A stretch of 64,000 nt of DNA, from NCBI GenBank assembly GCA_964572965.1, contig CAZNHL010000002.1:73835-137834 (forward strand). The letters run 5' to 3'. The number at the start of each line of letters is the position of its first letter. Within the stretch, counting starts at the first letter, position 1. Below are positions 46,118-55,201 of this stretch, in pieces. A program made the position numbers and the translations under genes. Below the pieces are notes generated by a model. It was not told the origin of the DNA, ran no database searches, and saw nothing but the letters and a program-made list of their open reading frames with translations. The DNA is from CAZNHL01 sp964572965. Lineage in GTDB: Bacteria > Bacteroidota > Bacteroidia > Cytophagales > UBA9547.

Positions 46118-46648
46118 CTAAGAAAACAGTTTTTCTTCAGTTACTCTTTCAATACATATTTTCGCCCAGAAAGTATATTTTTCGGGCTCTCTTGAAACGT
46201 CCTTTACAAGATCGTCCCATTTCATCCAGGCCCAATCTCTTGCTTCTTCCTGATTTAGCACAGGTGCATCATTGTATGCGCCGAAAAACACATGATCGAA
46301 TTCATATTCTGTAAGTTCATTACTGAACTTCGTCTTATATATAAAATCGAATTTCTTGGTCAATGTACAACGAAAGCCCATTTCTTCAAATAACCGGCGT
46401 TCAGCTGCAGCTCTTGTATCTTCGCCCGGCCTTGGATGACCGCNNNNNNNNNNACCGCAACAGGTATTAGTCCACAAGCCCCCGGAATGATACTTGGTTA
46501 ACTGACGCTGTTGCAGCATCACTTCCCCTTCTTCATTAAATACAAAAATAGAAAAAGCCCTATGTAACAAAGCTTGTTCATGGGCTTTTATTTTTTCCAT
46601 CCTTCCGATGGCATTATCTTGTTCGTCTACTAAAACTACCTCTTCCAA
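46118..46648 (-). CDS. idi: Isopentenyl-diphosphate isomerase, type 1
   Basis: A Nudix-fold Idi with metal and catalytic Cys motif HSGGLWTNTCCG-HPRPGE, followed by AAAERRLFEEMGF and a C-terminal EEARDWAWMKWDDL. It interconverts IPP and DMAPP for carotenoid supply. Ten Ns split the Cys motif at 46444-46453, but the flanks share ACCGC on the plus strand. Merging them restores CCGHPRPGE in frame, so the gene is intact and about 171 residues long. It is 13 bases after the secreted protein gene. Confidence 0.9.
   Translation of the reverse strand: MEEVVLVDEQDNAIGRMEKIKAHEQALLHRAFSIFVFNEEGEVMLQQRQLTKYHSGGLWTNTCCGXXXXGHPRPGEDTRAAAERRLFEEMGFRCTLTKKFDFIYKTKFSNELTEYEFDHVFFGAYNDAPVLNQEEARDWAWMKWDDLVKDVSREPEKYTFWAKICIERVTEEKLFS
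46444..46453. other. Ten-N scaffold join inside idi, probably an unmerged overlap
   Basis: The five bases ACCGC occur on both sides of the N run. Removing the Ns and one copy gives the family-standard CCGHPRPGE. Keeping them inserts five residues into the active site. Confidence 0.9.
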
Positions 46649-46661
46649 CCTGTACTTTTTA

Positions 46662-47183
46662 TTACAAAAATTTCAATGCATAAGCCTTTTCTGCCGCAGT
46701 ACAACACTTAGCATCTTTCAAAAAACCAGCGATAGATCTTCGCAACTGAACATCACTTGATGATGTACCCAGATTTGGTAAACTTTTGATAAGAAAATCT
46801 TTATCTTTTTTTACATCTCCTGCATAACCAAGAAAATCCGGTAAGTGAGCCTGTATTGACAATCTGATAAAGCGCAATTCCGGTTCGTTTGGATATTGTT
46901 TAATCACTCCTTCCAAACCGGCTTTACCTTCATTGAAATGTTTATACTTTGTATAAGGGTTATAAACATGCTTTGCTAACAGAAAACCATAAGAAGCAAC
47001 ATAACCTTTTACAACCGGACTTTCCGATTTCGAAAGCTCAGGTAACTGCGCCCCTAACTCATCTGCTTTATCGCTACTTTCTACTGCTTTATAAAAATCA
47101 ACCCTTAACTTTTCAAGGTCCACCTGTCCAAACGCCACCAACGACATCAGCACCAAAGCGAACGCCATTACACTTTTTTTCAT
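46662..47183 (-). CDS. Secreted helical protein in the carotenoid operon
   Basis: A 173-residue protein with signal peptide 1-19 (ending AFG-Q). The rest is helix-rich with a Cys pair near the end (DAKCCTAAEKA). No family is recognised. Its ATG overlaps the crtB stop by one base, so its expression is tied to crtB. A role in pigment placement at the envelope is possible but only by position. Confidence 0.6.
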   Translation of the reverse strand: MKKSVMAFALVLMSLVAFGQVDLEKLRVDFYKAVESSDKADELGAQLPELSKSESPVVKGYVASYGFLLAKHVYNPYTKYKHFNEGKAGLEGVIKQYPNEPELRFIRLSIQAHLPDFLGYAGDVKKDKDFLIKSLPNLGTSSSDVQLRRSIAGFLKDAKCCTAAEKAYALKFL

Positions 47184-48019
47184 TACAAAAGATTTAATGA
47201 GTGTTTACAATACAAACGCCCCAGGATCATTAGTTTTTGAAAATCAGGAATCCTGATTCTTGTTTGCATAATACTATGTGACGGTGTTTTTTGAATCTTA
47301 TGAAATAACGACAAATAGTACTTATAAGCTACATACACACCCAAGCGGGAACCTCCCGGCAATTGTATGATACCTTCATAAGCATGGTCAAAATCTTTCT
47401 GAATATCTTCTTCTATCAGTTTTTTAGTTTCTTCATCAAATTGTCTCAATTGAATCTCAGGGAAATAGGTTCTTCCCAGATTCATACTATCATGACGCAA
47501 ATCTCTCAGGAAGTTCACTTTTTGAAAGGCAGCACCAAGGCTAATGGCATTATCTCTTAAATGCAGGTATTTTTCATCACTCCCCTCTACAAAAACTTTT
47601 AAGCACATCAGGCCAACTACCTCGGCAGAACCGTAGATATATTCCTTGTAAGAGCTTAAATCGTGTTTGCTCTGGTCAAGATCCATTTCCATACTATGCA
47701 GGAAAGAGGTAATCAGATCATGAGGAACCTGATATTTATTTACTGTATACTGAAAACTATTCAATATTGGGTTGAGGCTGATTCCCTCTCTTATTGCATT
47801 CCAGGTATCGTCTACAAATCTCTTTAATAAGACTGCTTTATCATAGTTATGGAAAGAATCTACAATTTCATCGGCATAACGCACAAAGCCATAAATAGCA
47901 TAAATATCATTCCTGAACTTCTTATCCAGCAGGCCAATGCCTAGTGAAAAAGACGTACTGTATGCTTTTGTTACCAATTTACTACACTGAATAGACGTAG
48001 TATCAAATAGTTGTTTCAT
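47183..48019 (-). CDS. crtB: Phytoene synthase
   Basis: A 278-residue squalene/phytoene synthase. The two Asp-rich substrate motifs are present: D50-E-I-V-D54 and D172-L-R-H-D176 with the following NLGRTYFP. It joins two GGPP molecules to phytoene. It is separated from crtI by 184 bases without a clear promoter, and overlaps the next gene by one base. GGPP synthase (crtE) is not in the window. Confidence 0.92.
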   Translation of the reverse strand: MKQLFDTTSIQCSKLVTKAYSTSFSLGIGLLDKKFRNDIYAIYGFVRYADEIVDSFHNYDKAVLLKRFVDDTWNAIREGISLNPILNSFQYTVNKYQVPHDLITSFLHSMEMDLDQSKHDLSSYKEYIYGSAEVVGLMCLKVFVEGSDEKYLHLRDNAISLGAAFQKVNFLRDLRHDSMNLGRTYFPEIQLRQFDEETKKLIEEDIQKDFDHAYEGIIQLPGGSRLGVYVAYKYYLSLFHKIQKTPSHSIMQTRIRIPDFQKLMILGRLYCKHSLNLL

Positions 48020-48203
48020 AAAGGAAAATCAAACTCTATAAATAACTGATTGCTTTTAAAAATGTTTTTCTAATCTCAAAACCAGTTGAAAAACATTGGC
48101 TTACTCAGTTAAATAAACCATTTCATAGCCATTTATTTTGCTAAAATACGAATAATATCATGTAGAATATATCATTAGTACTAAAATCAATTATTTCAAC
48201 GAT

Positions 48204-49679
48204 TTATTGTCTAAATAATTGCGCTACTTCATTTGAGGCAAGCTGACCGGAAATAAGCGCCGGAGGCACACCTGGCCCGGGCACTGTTAACTGGCCTGTA
48301 TAAATCAGGTTCTTTACTTTTTTATTAACAATACCCGGCTTTAATGGACCTGTCTGCAGCAACGTGTTCGCCAGTCCATAAGCATTTCCTTTCAATGCAT
48401 GATAATCCGACACAAAATCCCTCATGGCGAAGCTGCGCTTATAAACGATGTTATCTTTAAAATCTATTCCGGCTATCTTTTTCAGACGCTCTAACAACAG
48501 GTTGAAGTACTTCTCCCTGATTTCATCAGTATCTTCTAAGCCGGGAGCAATAGGGATTAACATAAACAGGTTTTCATAGCCTTCCGGTGCTATGGTATGA
48601 TCTGTTTTTGACGGAGCACTCAGATAAAACAATGGTTTTTCAGGCCATGCAGGATGCTCATAAATTTCTGTAGCATGACGGCCAAAATCTTCGTCAAAAA
48701 ACAAATTATGATGTTGGAGGTTTTCAACACGTTTATTTACTCCTATATAATATAACAGGCATGAAGGAGCCATTTTACGGCTATTCCAGTAATCATCACT
48801 GTACATTCTGTATTCCGCATCAACCAGTTTTGTATCAACATGGTGATAGTCCGCTCCGGCTACCACTGCATCACACGCAATTTCATTGCCATTTGCAGTA
48901 ACAGACTTTACTTCCCCATTCTGAATATTGATAGATTTCACCTCTGCATCTACTTCAAGTTTTACCCCTAATGACTTAGCAAGTGCAATCATCCCTTCAA
49001 TAATTTTATACATACCACCATACGGATACCAGGTACCAAGGCACATATCTGCATAGTTCATCATACTGTACAGTGCAGGTGTTTTCTGAGGTCTTTCACC
49101 CAAAAACAATCCGGGAAACTCCAGCAAGCTTAACAAACGGGGGTCTTTAAAGTATTTTCTCAGATAAGAATGCATTGACTTAAAAAGATGAAGTCTGAAC
49201 AGCGCGCCCATTACTTCCCTGTCAACATATTCAAAAATACTCTTACCGGGTTTATAGACCATACGGCCTACTCCTACTTCATATTTATATTCTGCCTCTT
49301 TTAAAAACTGTTTTAACTGAGCAGCACTTCCTTTTTCTATACTTTCAAACAAGGCGTACAGTTCATCCATAGAAGACGGAATATCCCACACATCTTCTTT
49401 TGAATAAAAAACCCTGTACGAAGGACTTAATCTTTTCAAATCGTAATAATCCGAAGGTTTCTTCCCAAAATCGGCAAAGAACTTCTCAAAGACATCAGGC
49501 ATCCAATACCAGCTTGGCCCCATGTCAAACATAAAACCATCGGTTTCGAACTTACGTGCACGTCCTCCGGCAACAGTATTTTTTTCAAGAATAGTAACAT
49601 CAAAACCTTGTTTTGCCAGATAGCAGGCTGACGACAGACCTGCAAAACCAGACCCGATAACAATGACTTTTTTAGGCAT
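48204..49679 (-). CDS. crtI: Phytoene desaturase
   Basis: A 491-residue CrtI-type FAD desaturase with VIGSGFAGLSSACYLAKQGFDVTILEKN at the start, GPSWYWMPDVFEKFF and the C-terminal bacterial-type signature YTGQLTVPGPGVPPALISGQ. It should convert phytoene to lycopene. It overlaps the CruF-like gene by 8 bases. The paralogue at 52026 is the likely CrtD. Confidence 0.9.
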   Translation of the reverse strand: MPKKVIVIGSGFAGLSSACYLAKQGFDVTILEKNTVAGGRARKFETDGFMFDMGPSWYWMPDVFEKFFADFGKKPSDYYDLKRLSPSYRVFYSKEDVWDIPSSMDELYALFESIEKGSAAQLKQFLKEAEYKYEVGVGRMVYKPGKSIFEYVDREVMGALFRLHLFKSMHSYLRKYFKDPRLLSLLEFPGLFLGERPQKTPALYSMMNYADMCLGTWYPYGGMYKIIEGMIALAKSLGVKLEVDAEVKSINIQNGEVKSVTANGNEIACDAVVAGADYHHVDTKLVDAEYRMYSDDYWNSRKMAPSCLLYYIGVNKRVENLQHHNLFFDEDFGRHATEIYEHPAWPEKPLFYLSAPSKTDHTIAPEGYENLFMLIPIAPGLEDTDEIREKYFNLLLERLKKIAGIDFKDNIVYKRSFAMRDFVSDYHALKGNAYGLANTLLQTGPLKPGIVNKKVKNLIYTGQLTVPGPGVPPALISGQLASNEVAQLFRQ

Positions 49680-50316
49680 TTTGAAAACTTAGAATAAGAA
49701 CTACAACAATGAAAAAAACAGTTTGACTAGCAAGGTAGTAGACTGCCGACTTTTGGACGGGCAATCTGAAATACAATTGATACAGCAAATTAATAAACAG
49801 GCTTACAAGTAACCAGCTTATATAATTAAAGACAGGAATAACACCGTCATACCATGTCCACAAGCCAACCATAGTAGCAAATTGCTCCAGCATCAGGTCA
49901 AATAAAACCATCAGTATTGAAGCCCATAACGCCTTAAATAAAGGATGTCCTTTGGGTAAGAAATACTGTACTGTCTGGTTTGCAGCCAAAGAAACACCTG
50001 CCCATAAAACAAAAAGCATTAAAGGCACATTGGCAAACATCGGCCCCAATAAACCGGAATAAATATAGTTACCAAACAACAATCCTGTATTTACCCCCAG
50101 CCATTCTGTCCAGAAACCGATACTCCCTGCAATGAGAAAAAACAATAAGGCTTTGTTTTTAAAGACATCTTTATCCCAATAGAGTACCATCGTCACGAAC
50201 AATAAATGCAATGGCGTTATTTGTTTAAAAAACGGTTGTAGCAAAGGAACAACAAAGCCCACAAAACCTACAACATGTAAAACAACGAAAATGATAATCT
50301 TCCACTTCTGACTCAT
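49672..50316 (-). CDS. cruF: Carotenoid 1',2'-hydratase-like membrane protein
   Basis: A 214-residue membrane protein of the CruF/DUF422 family with about seven helices. The segments GFWTEWLGVNTGLLFGNYIYSG and MVLFDLMLEQFATMVGLWTWYDG are typical of the family. CruF adds water to the 1',2' double bond of the acyclic end group. Overlap of 8 bases with crtI and 4 with the glycosyltransferase places it firmly in the pathway. Confidence 0.85.
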   Translation of the reverse strand: MSQKWKIIIFVVLHVVGFVGFVVPLLQPFFKQITPLHLLFVTMVLYWDKDVFKNKALLFFLIAGSIGFWTEWLGVNTGLLFGNYIYSGLLGPMFANVPLMLFVLWAGVSLAANQTVQYFLPKGHPLFKALWASILMVLFDLMLEQFATMVGLWTWYDGVIPVFNYISWLLVSLFINLLYQLYFRLPVQKSAVYYLASQTVFFIVVVLILSFQNA

Positions 50317-51407
50317 ACAGACCTCCCTTTCCAGGTCACACGACCTGTTTTATGAAACAACATTGATCTCATTCCGATCCACACGTACATGTACATCTGT
50401 ACAGTGTGAAGCACAAAATTCTGTATAACTGATTGATGAGAGATGAGGGAAATACAAAAACGTATCCCAAAAATAGCTAAAAGTGAAAGCAACCATTGGC
50501 AAGAGGTGCCCCAAACAAATACTAAAGGCCAAAGCCAAAAGATAAGTGCGAAATAGATGTTCATGCCCAGTATGCTTTTGCCAAAACCACTGAACAGGTT
50601 CTTTGTAAAGCCATTTACGGCATCAGCTCCGTTTTGATACATCCGGGCGTTGATCAGCCGGTTGCCCAGAAGTACTTCTCCTTTAAAAAGAAGTGTTTTC
50701 ACCAGTTTCATAATTTCAACATCTTCCACTACTTCATTCTTCACTTTTTCATGGAAATAGTTCTTCTTATATGTTGCTGCTCTGAATAACATGTATTGTC
50801 CGTTAGCAGCTGCAAGTGAAGGAGCTCCGAGCGTTCTTACAAATTTCAACGGTAATAGTGACAATAGTAAGTAATGCATCAAAGGCACCACCAGCTTTTC
50901 CCCGAATGAATGCATGATCTGATCAGGGAATATGCTCAGCAAGTCCAGCTTATACTTTTCCAAACGTTCAACCCCTGCAGCTATTGCTCCTTTTTCTATT
51001 TGTACATCGGCATCGAGAAATAACAAATAGTCGCCGGAGGCAGCTTCTGACAACTGATGGCATGCGTAGTTTTTACCCAGCCAGCCTTGTGGAAGCTCTT
51101 TTCCGTTGATCAATTTAACAGTAGTGTTTCTTTCCGAAAATGAGTTAACCACCTGCTCTGTAGCATCTGTTGAATGATCGTTTAAAACCAGCACTTCTTT
51201 AATCCATTCACTTTGAATCAATAATTTCTCAAGCAACGTGCCAATATTACCGGCTTCGTTTCTGGCAGGAATCAAAACTGAAACCTGGCAGTTGGCAATA
51301 ATTTCTCCTTGAGCAACAGGCAATAATGGATTGGTAAACAAATTGAACATTGCAACTCCCAAACGCACTAGCGCAAACCCTAAAACAATCCAGACTACTA
51401 CTTCCAT
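50313..51407 (-). CDS. Family 2 glycosyltransferase, probable carotenoid glycosyltransferase
   Basis: A 364-residue GT2 with an N-terminal helix, VSVLIPARNEAGNIGTLL, VLNDHSTDATE, the metal-binding LFLDADVQIE, a VVEDVEIMKLVK block and two or three C-terminal helices. It resembles CruC/CrtQ-type carotenoid glycosyltransferases that act on tertiary hydroxyls. Placement between cruF and an acyltransferase fits glycosylation at C-1'. Overlaps both neighbours. Confidence 0.78.
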   Translation of the reverse strand: MEVVVWIVLGFALVRLGVAMFNLFTNPLLPVAQGEIIANCQVSVLIPARNEAGNIGTLLEKLLIQSEWIKEVLVLNDHSTDATEQVVNSFSERNTTVKLINGKELPQGWLGKNYACHQLSEAASGDYLLFLDADVQIEKGAIAAGVERLEKYKLDLLSIFPDQIMHSFGEKLVVPLMHYLLLSLLPLKFVRTLGAPSLAAANGQYMLFRAATYKKNYFHEKVKNEVVEDVEIMKLVKTLLFKGEVLLGNRLINARMYQNGADAVNGFTKNLFSGFGKSILGMNIYFALIFWLWPLVFVWGTSCQWLLSLLAIFGIRFCISLISHQSVIQNFVLHTVQMYMYVWIGMRSMLFHKTGRVTWKGRSV

Positions 51408-52033
51408 TAATGCACAAAATTTTGGATATGTTTCTTTTTCGCACGTTCAAAAAACGCTTTGTATGCTTCCTGTAAGTCAATATGAGACGGATACAAAGAC
51501 GGTTCAGAGATCTCTGTAAATATATTCAGGTAAGGTTTTTCGTTTGCGCTGTAATCAAACAAAGCTGCATAAAACAGGATCGAAGAGTTATTGGCTTTCT
51601 TAATGATATGACTGATCCCTGAATTAAATGTAAAATCATGGTCATAAATGGAGTAATATTTACCCTGAGGGTAGAAAATAACCATATTACTGGGATCTTT
51701 TAACAGATCGGCAGCTACGTTCAGGCTTTCTACCATACTCCTGTTTCCCGGATTAATAGAGAAGCATCCAACACCCCGAAAGAACCACAATTTCTGCAGC
51801 ATTTCTTCCAGCATTGCCAGATAAAACGTTTTCTTCAGTTCATAACGGGCCATTTGCCAGTTCAGGAAGCCATCCCACCAGGTTGCATGATTACCAATAA
51901 CCAACAATGACTTGTCTGTCGGAATGGGATGTTCATGAAAATAATTTACACTACTGAAACGGCTTTTAAATTTCCAGTCCAGGAACCAGTTACTTAAAAT
52001 TCCGTGTACAAAACTATGACGAGGCCTAATCAT
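51407..52033 (-). CDS. PlsC-type acyltransferase, possible carotenoid glycoside acyltransferase
   Basis: A 208-residue acyltransferase with GNHATWWDGFLNW (H-x4-D), a GVGCFSINPGNRS block and FYPQGKY in place of the usual FPEG. Its stop meets the glycosyltransferase start. In other bacteria CruD-type enzymes acylate the carotenoid sugar. A phospholipid role cannot be excluded, but the operon position supports pigment modification. Confidence 0.7.
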   Translation of the reverse strand: MIRPRHSFVHGILSNWFLDWKFKSRFSSVNYFHEHPIPTDKSLLVIGNHATWWDGFLNWQMARYELKKTFYLAMLEEMLQKLWFFRGVGCFSINPGNRSMVESLNVAADLLKDPSNMVIFYPQGKYYSIYDHDFTFNSGISHIIKKANNSSILFYAALFDYSANEKPYLNIFTEISEPSLYPSHIDLQEAYKAFFERAKKKHIQNFVH

Positions 52034-53507
52034 TATACTTTTCTCTTACCAGATCAGCAGTAATTTTTGCTGACAATAAACATAAAGGCACTCCGCCCCC
52101 GGGATGCACCGTGCCACCTGCAAAATACAAGCCCTTTACTTTTGAAAAATTAGGATGACGCAGGAAACCAGACATCATGCTATTCGAACTTCCTCCATAC
52201 AAACTACCCAAATAGGAATGTGTGGTATCCTGTAACGCTTTCGGAGTGGTTACATGTTCATGAAGAATCTTCGGGGTTACATCTATACCTAAAACATCTT
52301 TGATCTTCTTCTTCACATAAGCTCTGCCCTCTTCTTCCAACTGTTCCCAATCTGCACCGGGAGTAAGGTGAGGTACATTAATCATTACAAACCAGTTTTC
52401 CCCATTTGAAGGGGCATCACTAGCCTGCGCCTTCGAACTGATATATATATAAACAGTAGGGTCTTTATATAGTTGTTTCTTATTGAAAAGAAATTCAAAC
52501 TCTTCTTTATAGTTTTCGGCAAAAAGGATGTTATGCACTTCCAGATCGGGATAATTCCCTTCCATAGCCCAATGGAAAATCAAAGCGGAAGTACTTTTCT
52601 GATTATCCAGATAATGCTTAGGGTATTTTACTTCCGGCAACAGGTGCTCATAAGTCAGATTGGCATCCATGTTACTGATTACCTTAGCAGTCTCAATGGT
52701 CTCCCCTGCGGAAATTACACCTTTTACACGTCCTTTATCCTCTACAATTTTCTTTACGTAACTATTAAACCTGAACTCTACCCCTTCTTCCTGTGCCAGC
52801 TTGTATAAAACATGTGCAATCGTCGACATGCCTCCTTCTGGGAAAAAAGCTCCGGTATTATGTTCAAGATGTGAAATGATATTGAACAAAGAAGGCATTA
52901 CATAAGGGTTTGAGCCATTGTAAGTACCATATCTATTGAAGAGTTTCACCAAAGCATCATTACGGAACCATGACTTGTTAACACCATTCATAGTCCTCAA
53001 AAAACGAAACTGCATCAAATGTAACAGAGCCGGTAAATTCGCTACTTTAAGGAGACGGGAGAAAATATGAATAGGGTTCTCCAGGAAAAGATGCGCTAAC
53101 TTGCCGTATGTTTCTTTCTGGATTTCCAGGAAACTATTGACAACCGCCTTCTCTACACCTGTTTTCTTTTCCACCTCTTGAGCAAAGTCCGAAGGGTTGG
53201 CATAGGCATTGATTACAGTTTTGTCGCCATAAAAATACTTGGTGACAACAGGTAGTTTATCATAATTAAAATATGACCGGGGATCTTTACCACAAAGCTG
53301 AAATAATTCATCAACCAGCTCGGGTAAAGTAAATAAAGAAGGCCCTGTATCAAAACGATAATCCAGCCATTTATAATCTTTGATTTTACCGCCATAGGTA
53401 GCAGCGCTTTCAAGTACCAATACTTCAAAACCCTGTTTTCTTAGTCTGATAGCAGTTGCAATACCTGCTATACCTGCTCCAATAATAATGACTTTGCTAT
53501 TTCCCAC
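52026..53507 (-). CDS. crtD: Carotenoid 3,4-desaturase-like (CrtD) FAD protein
   Basis: A 493-residue CrtI-family protein. VIIGAGIAGIATAIRLRKQGFEVLVLES starts the FAD fold; FDTGPSLFTLPELVDELF and GGTVHPGGGVPLCLLSAKITA end it. Among the CrtI paralogues, co-location with CruF suggests 1-hydroxycarotenoid 3,4-desaturation. It is the first gene of the operon, with a promoter at 53562. Assignment between CrtD and other desaturases is by context. Confidence 0.75.
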   Translation of the reverse strand: MGNSKVIIIGAGIAGIATAIRLRKQGFEVLVLESAATYGGKIKDYKWLDYRFDTGPSLFTLPELVDELFQLCGKDPRSYFNYDKLPVVTKYFYGDKTVINAYANPSDFAQEVEKKTGVEKAVVNSFLEIQKETYGKLAHLFLENPIHIFSRLLKVANLPALLHLMQFRFLRTMNGVNKSWFRNDALVKLFNRYGTYNGSNPYVMPSLFNIISHLEHNTGAFFPEGGMSTIAHVLYKLAQEEGVEFRFNSYVKKIVEDKGRVKGVISAGETIETAKVISNMDANLTYEHLLPEVKYPKHYLDNQKSTSALIFHWAMEGNYPDLEVHNILFAENYKEEFEFLFNKKQLYKDPTVYIYISSKAQASDAPSNGENWFVMINVPHLTPGADWEQLEEEGRAYVKKKIKDVLGIDVTPKILHEHVTTPKALQDTTHSYLGSLYGGSSNSMMSGFLRHPNFSKVKGLYFAGGTVHPGGGVPLCLLSAKITADLVREKYND

Positions 53508-53561
53508 GACTTTAAATTTTCAGATTGCTCATATAAACAGGCAAGTCAAAGTAAACCGTCC

Positions 53562-53595
53562 CAAAAATACTACTTAAACATGAGTTCAGTACAAA
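53562..53595 (-). promoter_or_regulatory. Promoter of the carotenoid operon
   Basis: On the minus strand TTTG (53592-53595), a 22-bp spacer and TATTTTTG (53562-53569) fit the phylum consensus. The predicted leader before the ATG at 53507 is about 50 bases. No regulator site is evident beside it. Confidence 0.65.
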
Positions 53596-53698
53596 ATAGC
53601 TGAGAAATTTCAACAGAAATGATATTAATCAGTTTTTTTACTTCGGAGAATAAATACAGCCTTTCATTTCCCCGTCTTTTTCCGCATTTTGCTTCCCA

Positions 53699-54577
53699 AT
53701 GGCAAATATCTTTAAGCAGATCGTTATACTTACCAGGCCGTCAGCAATTCCTGAGCGCGCAAGGCTTAAAGGCGTCGTTACATTTCTTGTGCTTATTTAT
53801 ATCACAAGCTTACTCGGCCTTATACAGCTCTGGTATCAGACTGATACCAATATTCCTTTTCACTGGTTTGATGACGCGGCAGAATGGCTGGGAATGGACA
53901 AACTAGGACACGCCTGGGTAACCTTTATTGAGGCCCATATAGTATTCCGCTTATTTAAATGGGCTGGTTATCGTCAAAAAAAATTCCTCTGGCTTTCTTG
54001 CATAGCTCCATTTGTAAGCCAGTCTTCTTATGAGATTTTTGATGGATATTCAGCAGGCTACGGGGCTTCTGTATATGATCTTATAGCTAACGCTGCAGGC
54101 GCATTATTCTTTGTTATTCAACTAAGCTTTTCTCATAAGTTATTAATTTCCTTTAAATTCAGTTTTTTCAAAACTGCTTGGGCAGCCATGCGGCCTAATT
54201 TACTAGGAAGTAATACTATTCAACAAATAATAAAAGACTATAACGGTCAGACTTACTGGTTTTCTATAGACCTCAATCAGTTAACCGGGAAAAAACTGTT
54301 CCCCTCATGGCTTACATTTTGTGTAGGGTATGGAGCAGATGGTTTACTGGGTGGCCACGACAATATCTGGGATGCAAAAGATGGTACAGAGCAAGACTAC
54401 TCACATATTGCCCGCACAAGCCAATGGTTCATTTCTCTGGATATATTACCTCAGAATATCAGTGAAGGAAAACCTTTATTAAAACTTCTTTTAAGCCCTT
54501 TTGAATACATCAAAATACCGGCACCGGCTCTTTCTGTAGGTGCCGAGGGAATTAAATGGCATTGGATTTATTTTTAA
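53699..54577 (+). CDS. DUF2279 membrane protein
   Basis: A 292-residue protein. One membrane helix near 28-46 is followed by the DUF2279 hallmarks: GMDKLGHAWVTF near 76, SSYEIFDGYSAGYGASVYDLIANAAGALF, and the RPNLLGSNTI block. The C-terminal half is soluble with WFSIDLNQL and GGHDNIWD. The family is widespread in Bacteroidota and its function is unknown. Divergent from the carotenoid operon. Its stop lies inside the terminator stem at 54576. Confidence 0.78.
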   Translation: MANIFKQIVILTRPSAIPERARLKGVVTFLVLIYITSLLGLIQLWYQTDTNIPFHWFDDAAEWLGMDKLGHAWVTFIEAHIVFRLFKWAGYRQKKFLWLSCIAPFVSQSSYEIFDGYSAGYGASVYDLIANAAGALFFVIQLSFSHKLLISFKFSFFKTAWAAMRPNLLGSNTIQQIIKDYNGQTYWFSIDLNQLTGKKLFPSWLTFCVGYGADGLLGGHDNIWDAKDGTEQDYSHIARTSQWFISLDILPQNISEGKPLLKLLLSPFEYIKIPAPALSVGAEGIKWHWIYF

Positions 54578-54616
54578 ACAACAAGCCTCCCGAAATCATC
54601 GGGAGGCTTGTTGTTT
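54576..54616. terminator. Bidirectional terminator overlapping both stop codons
   Basis: A 17-bp perfect stem (54576-54592 and 54600-54616) with a 7-base loop. The arms overlap the stop codon of the DUF2279 gene on one side and touch the stop of the DUF4136 gene on the other. Confidence 0.88.
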
Positions 54617-55173
54617 TACTTTTTCTTCGGAGGGAACTTTTTGAATGCTCTCGAAACAATCTTCTTAAGAGTCTCTTCATTATTCCCGTTTGAAATTTCT
54701 GTTTCGCAATAAGCCCTCCAGACTAATTGACGGCTTTTGAAATCATATACGTCAATGATCAGTGTACCGTCTTTATATTCATTTACCCACCAGTTGTTAT
54801 ACACAGGAGCTCCCCAGCCCGGCGCATAATGATAACCGTAACCAGCCCATCCCGGATTATGAATACCTTCAATTTCTTTTTTCTTTTTTGCTCCCGCAGT
54901 AAAAGTTACAACAAAGTTGGTATCAGCACTTACTGCTTTCTCTAAACCTTTTTCTGTCAAATACTTGATAAAAGTTTCTTCTATTTTACGCTGTCCTGTA
55001 CTATGATCTTTAGGAATGTCTTTATTGGTATTAATAAAAGTACCGGGAGTAACTATAAAGTTTTTAAAACCTGTAAAGTCAAAGTCTTTATCGTAATCTA
55101 CCTTTACTACAATCTGAGCTGAAGAGAAAAACGATACCGAAATAAATGCAAGAGCTGCAATTAGCTTTTTCAT
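54616..55173 (-). CDS. DUF4136 secreted protein, copy B
   Basis: A 185-residue protein with a signal peptide (MKKLIAALAF to FSSAQ). DUF4136 features: VKVDYDKDFDFTGFKNF, TNFVVTFTAGAKKKKEI, a Gly/Tyr/Trp-rich loop, YNNWW and TLIIDVYDFKSRQLVWRAY, ending in RAFKKFPPKKK. Function of the family is unknown; members are often lipoproteins, but this one has no lipobox. Start chosen at 55173 to place the signal peptide at the N-terminus. Tandem with copy A, 28 bases apart. Confidence 0.78.
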   Translation of the reverse strand: MKKLIAALAFISVSFFSSAQIVVKVDYDKDFDFTGFKNFIVTPGTFINTNKDIPKDHSTGQRKIEETFIKYLTEKGLEKAVSADTNFVVTFTAGAKKKKEIEGIHNPGWAGYGYHYAPGWGAPVYNNWWVNEYKDGTLIIDVYDFKSRQLVWRAYCETEISNGNNEETLKKIVSRAFKKFPPKKK

Positions 55174-55201
55174 AAAATTATTTATCAATTATAAATTAGG
55201 G

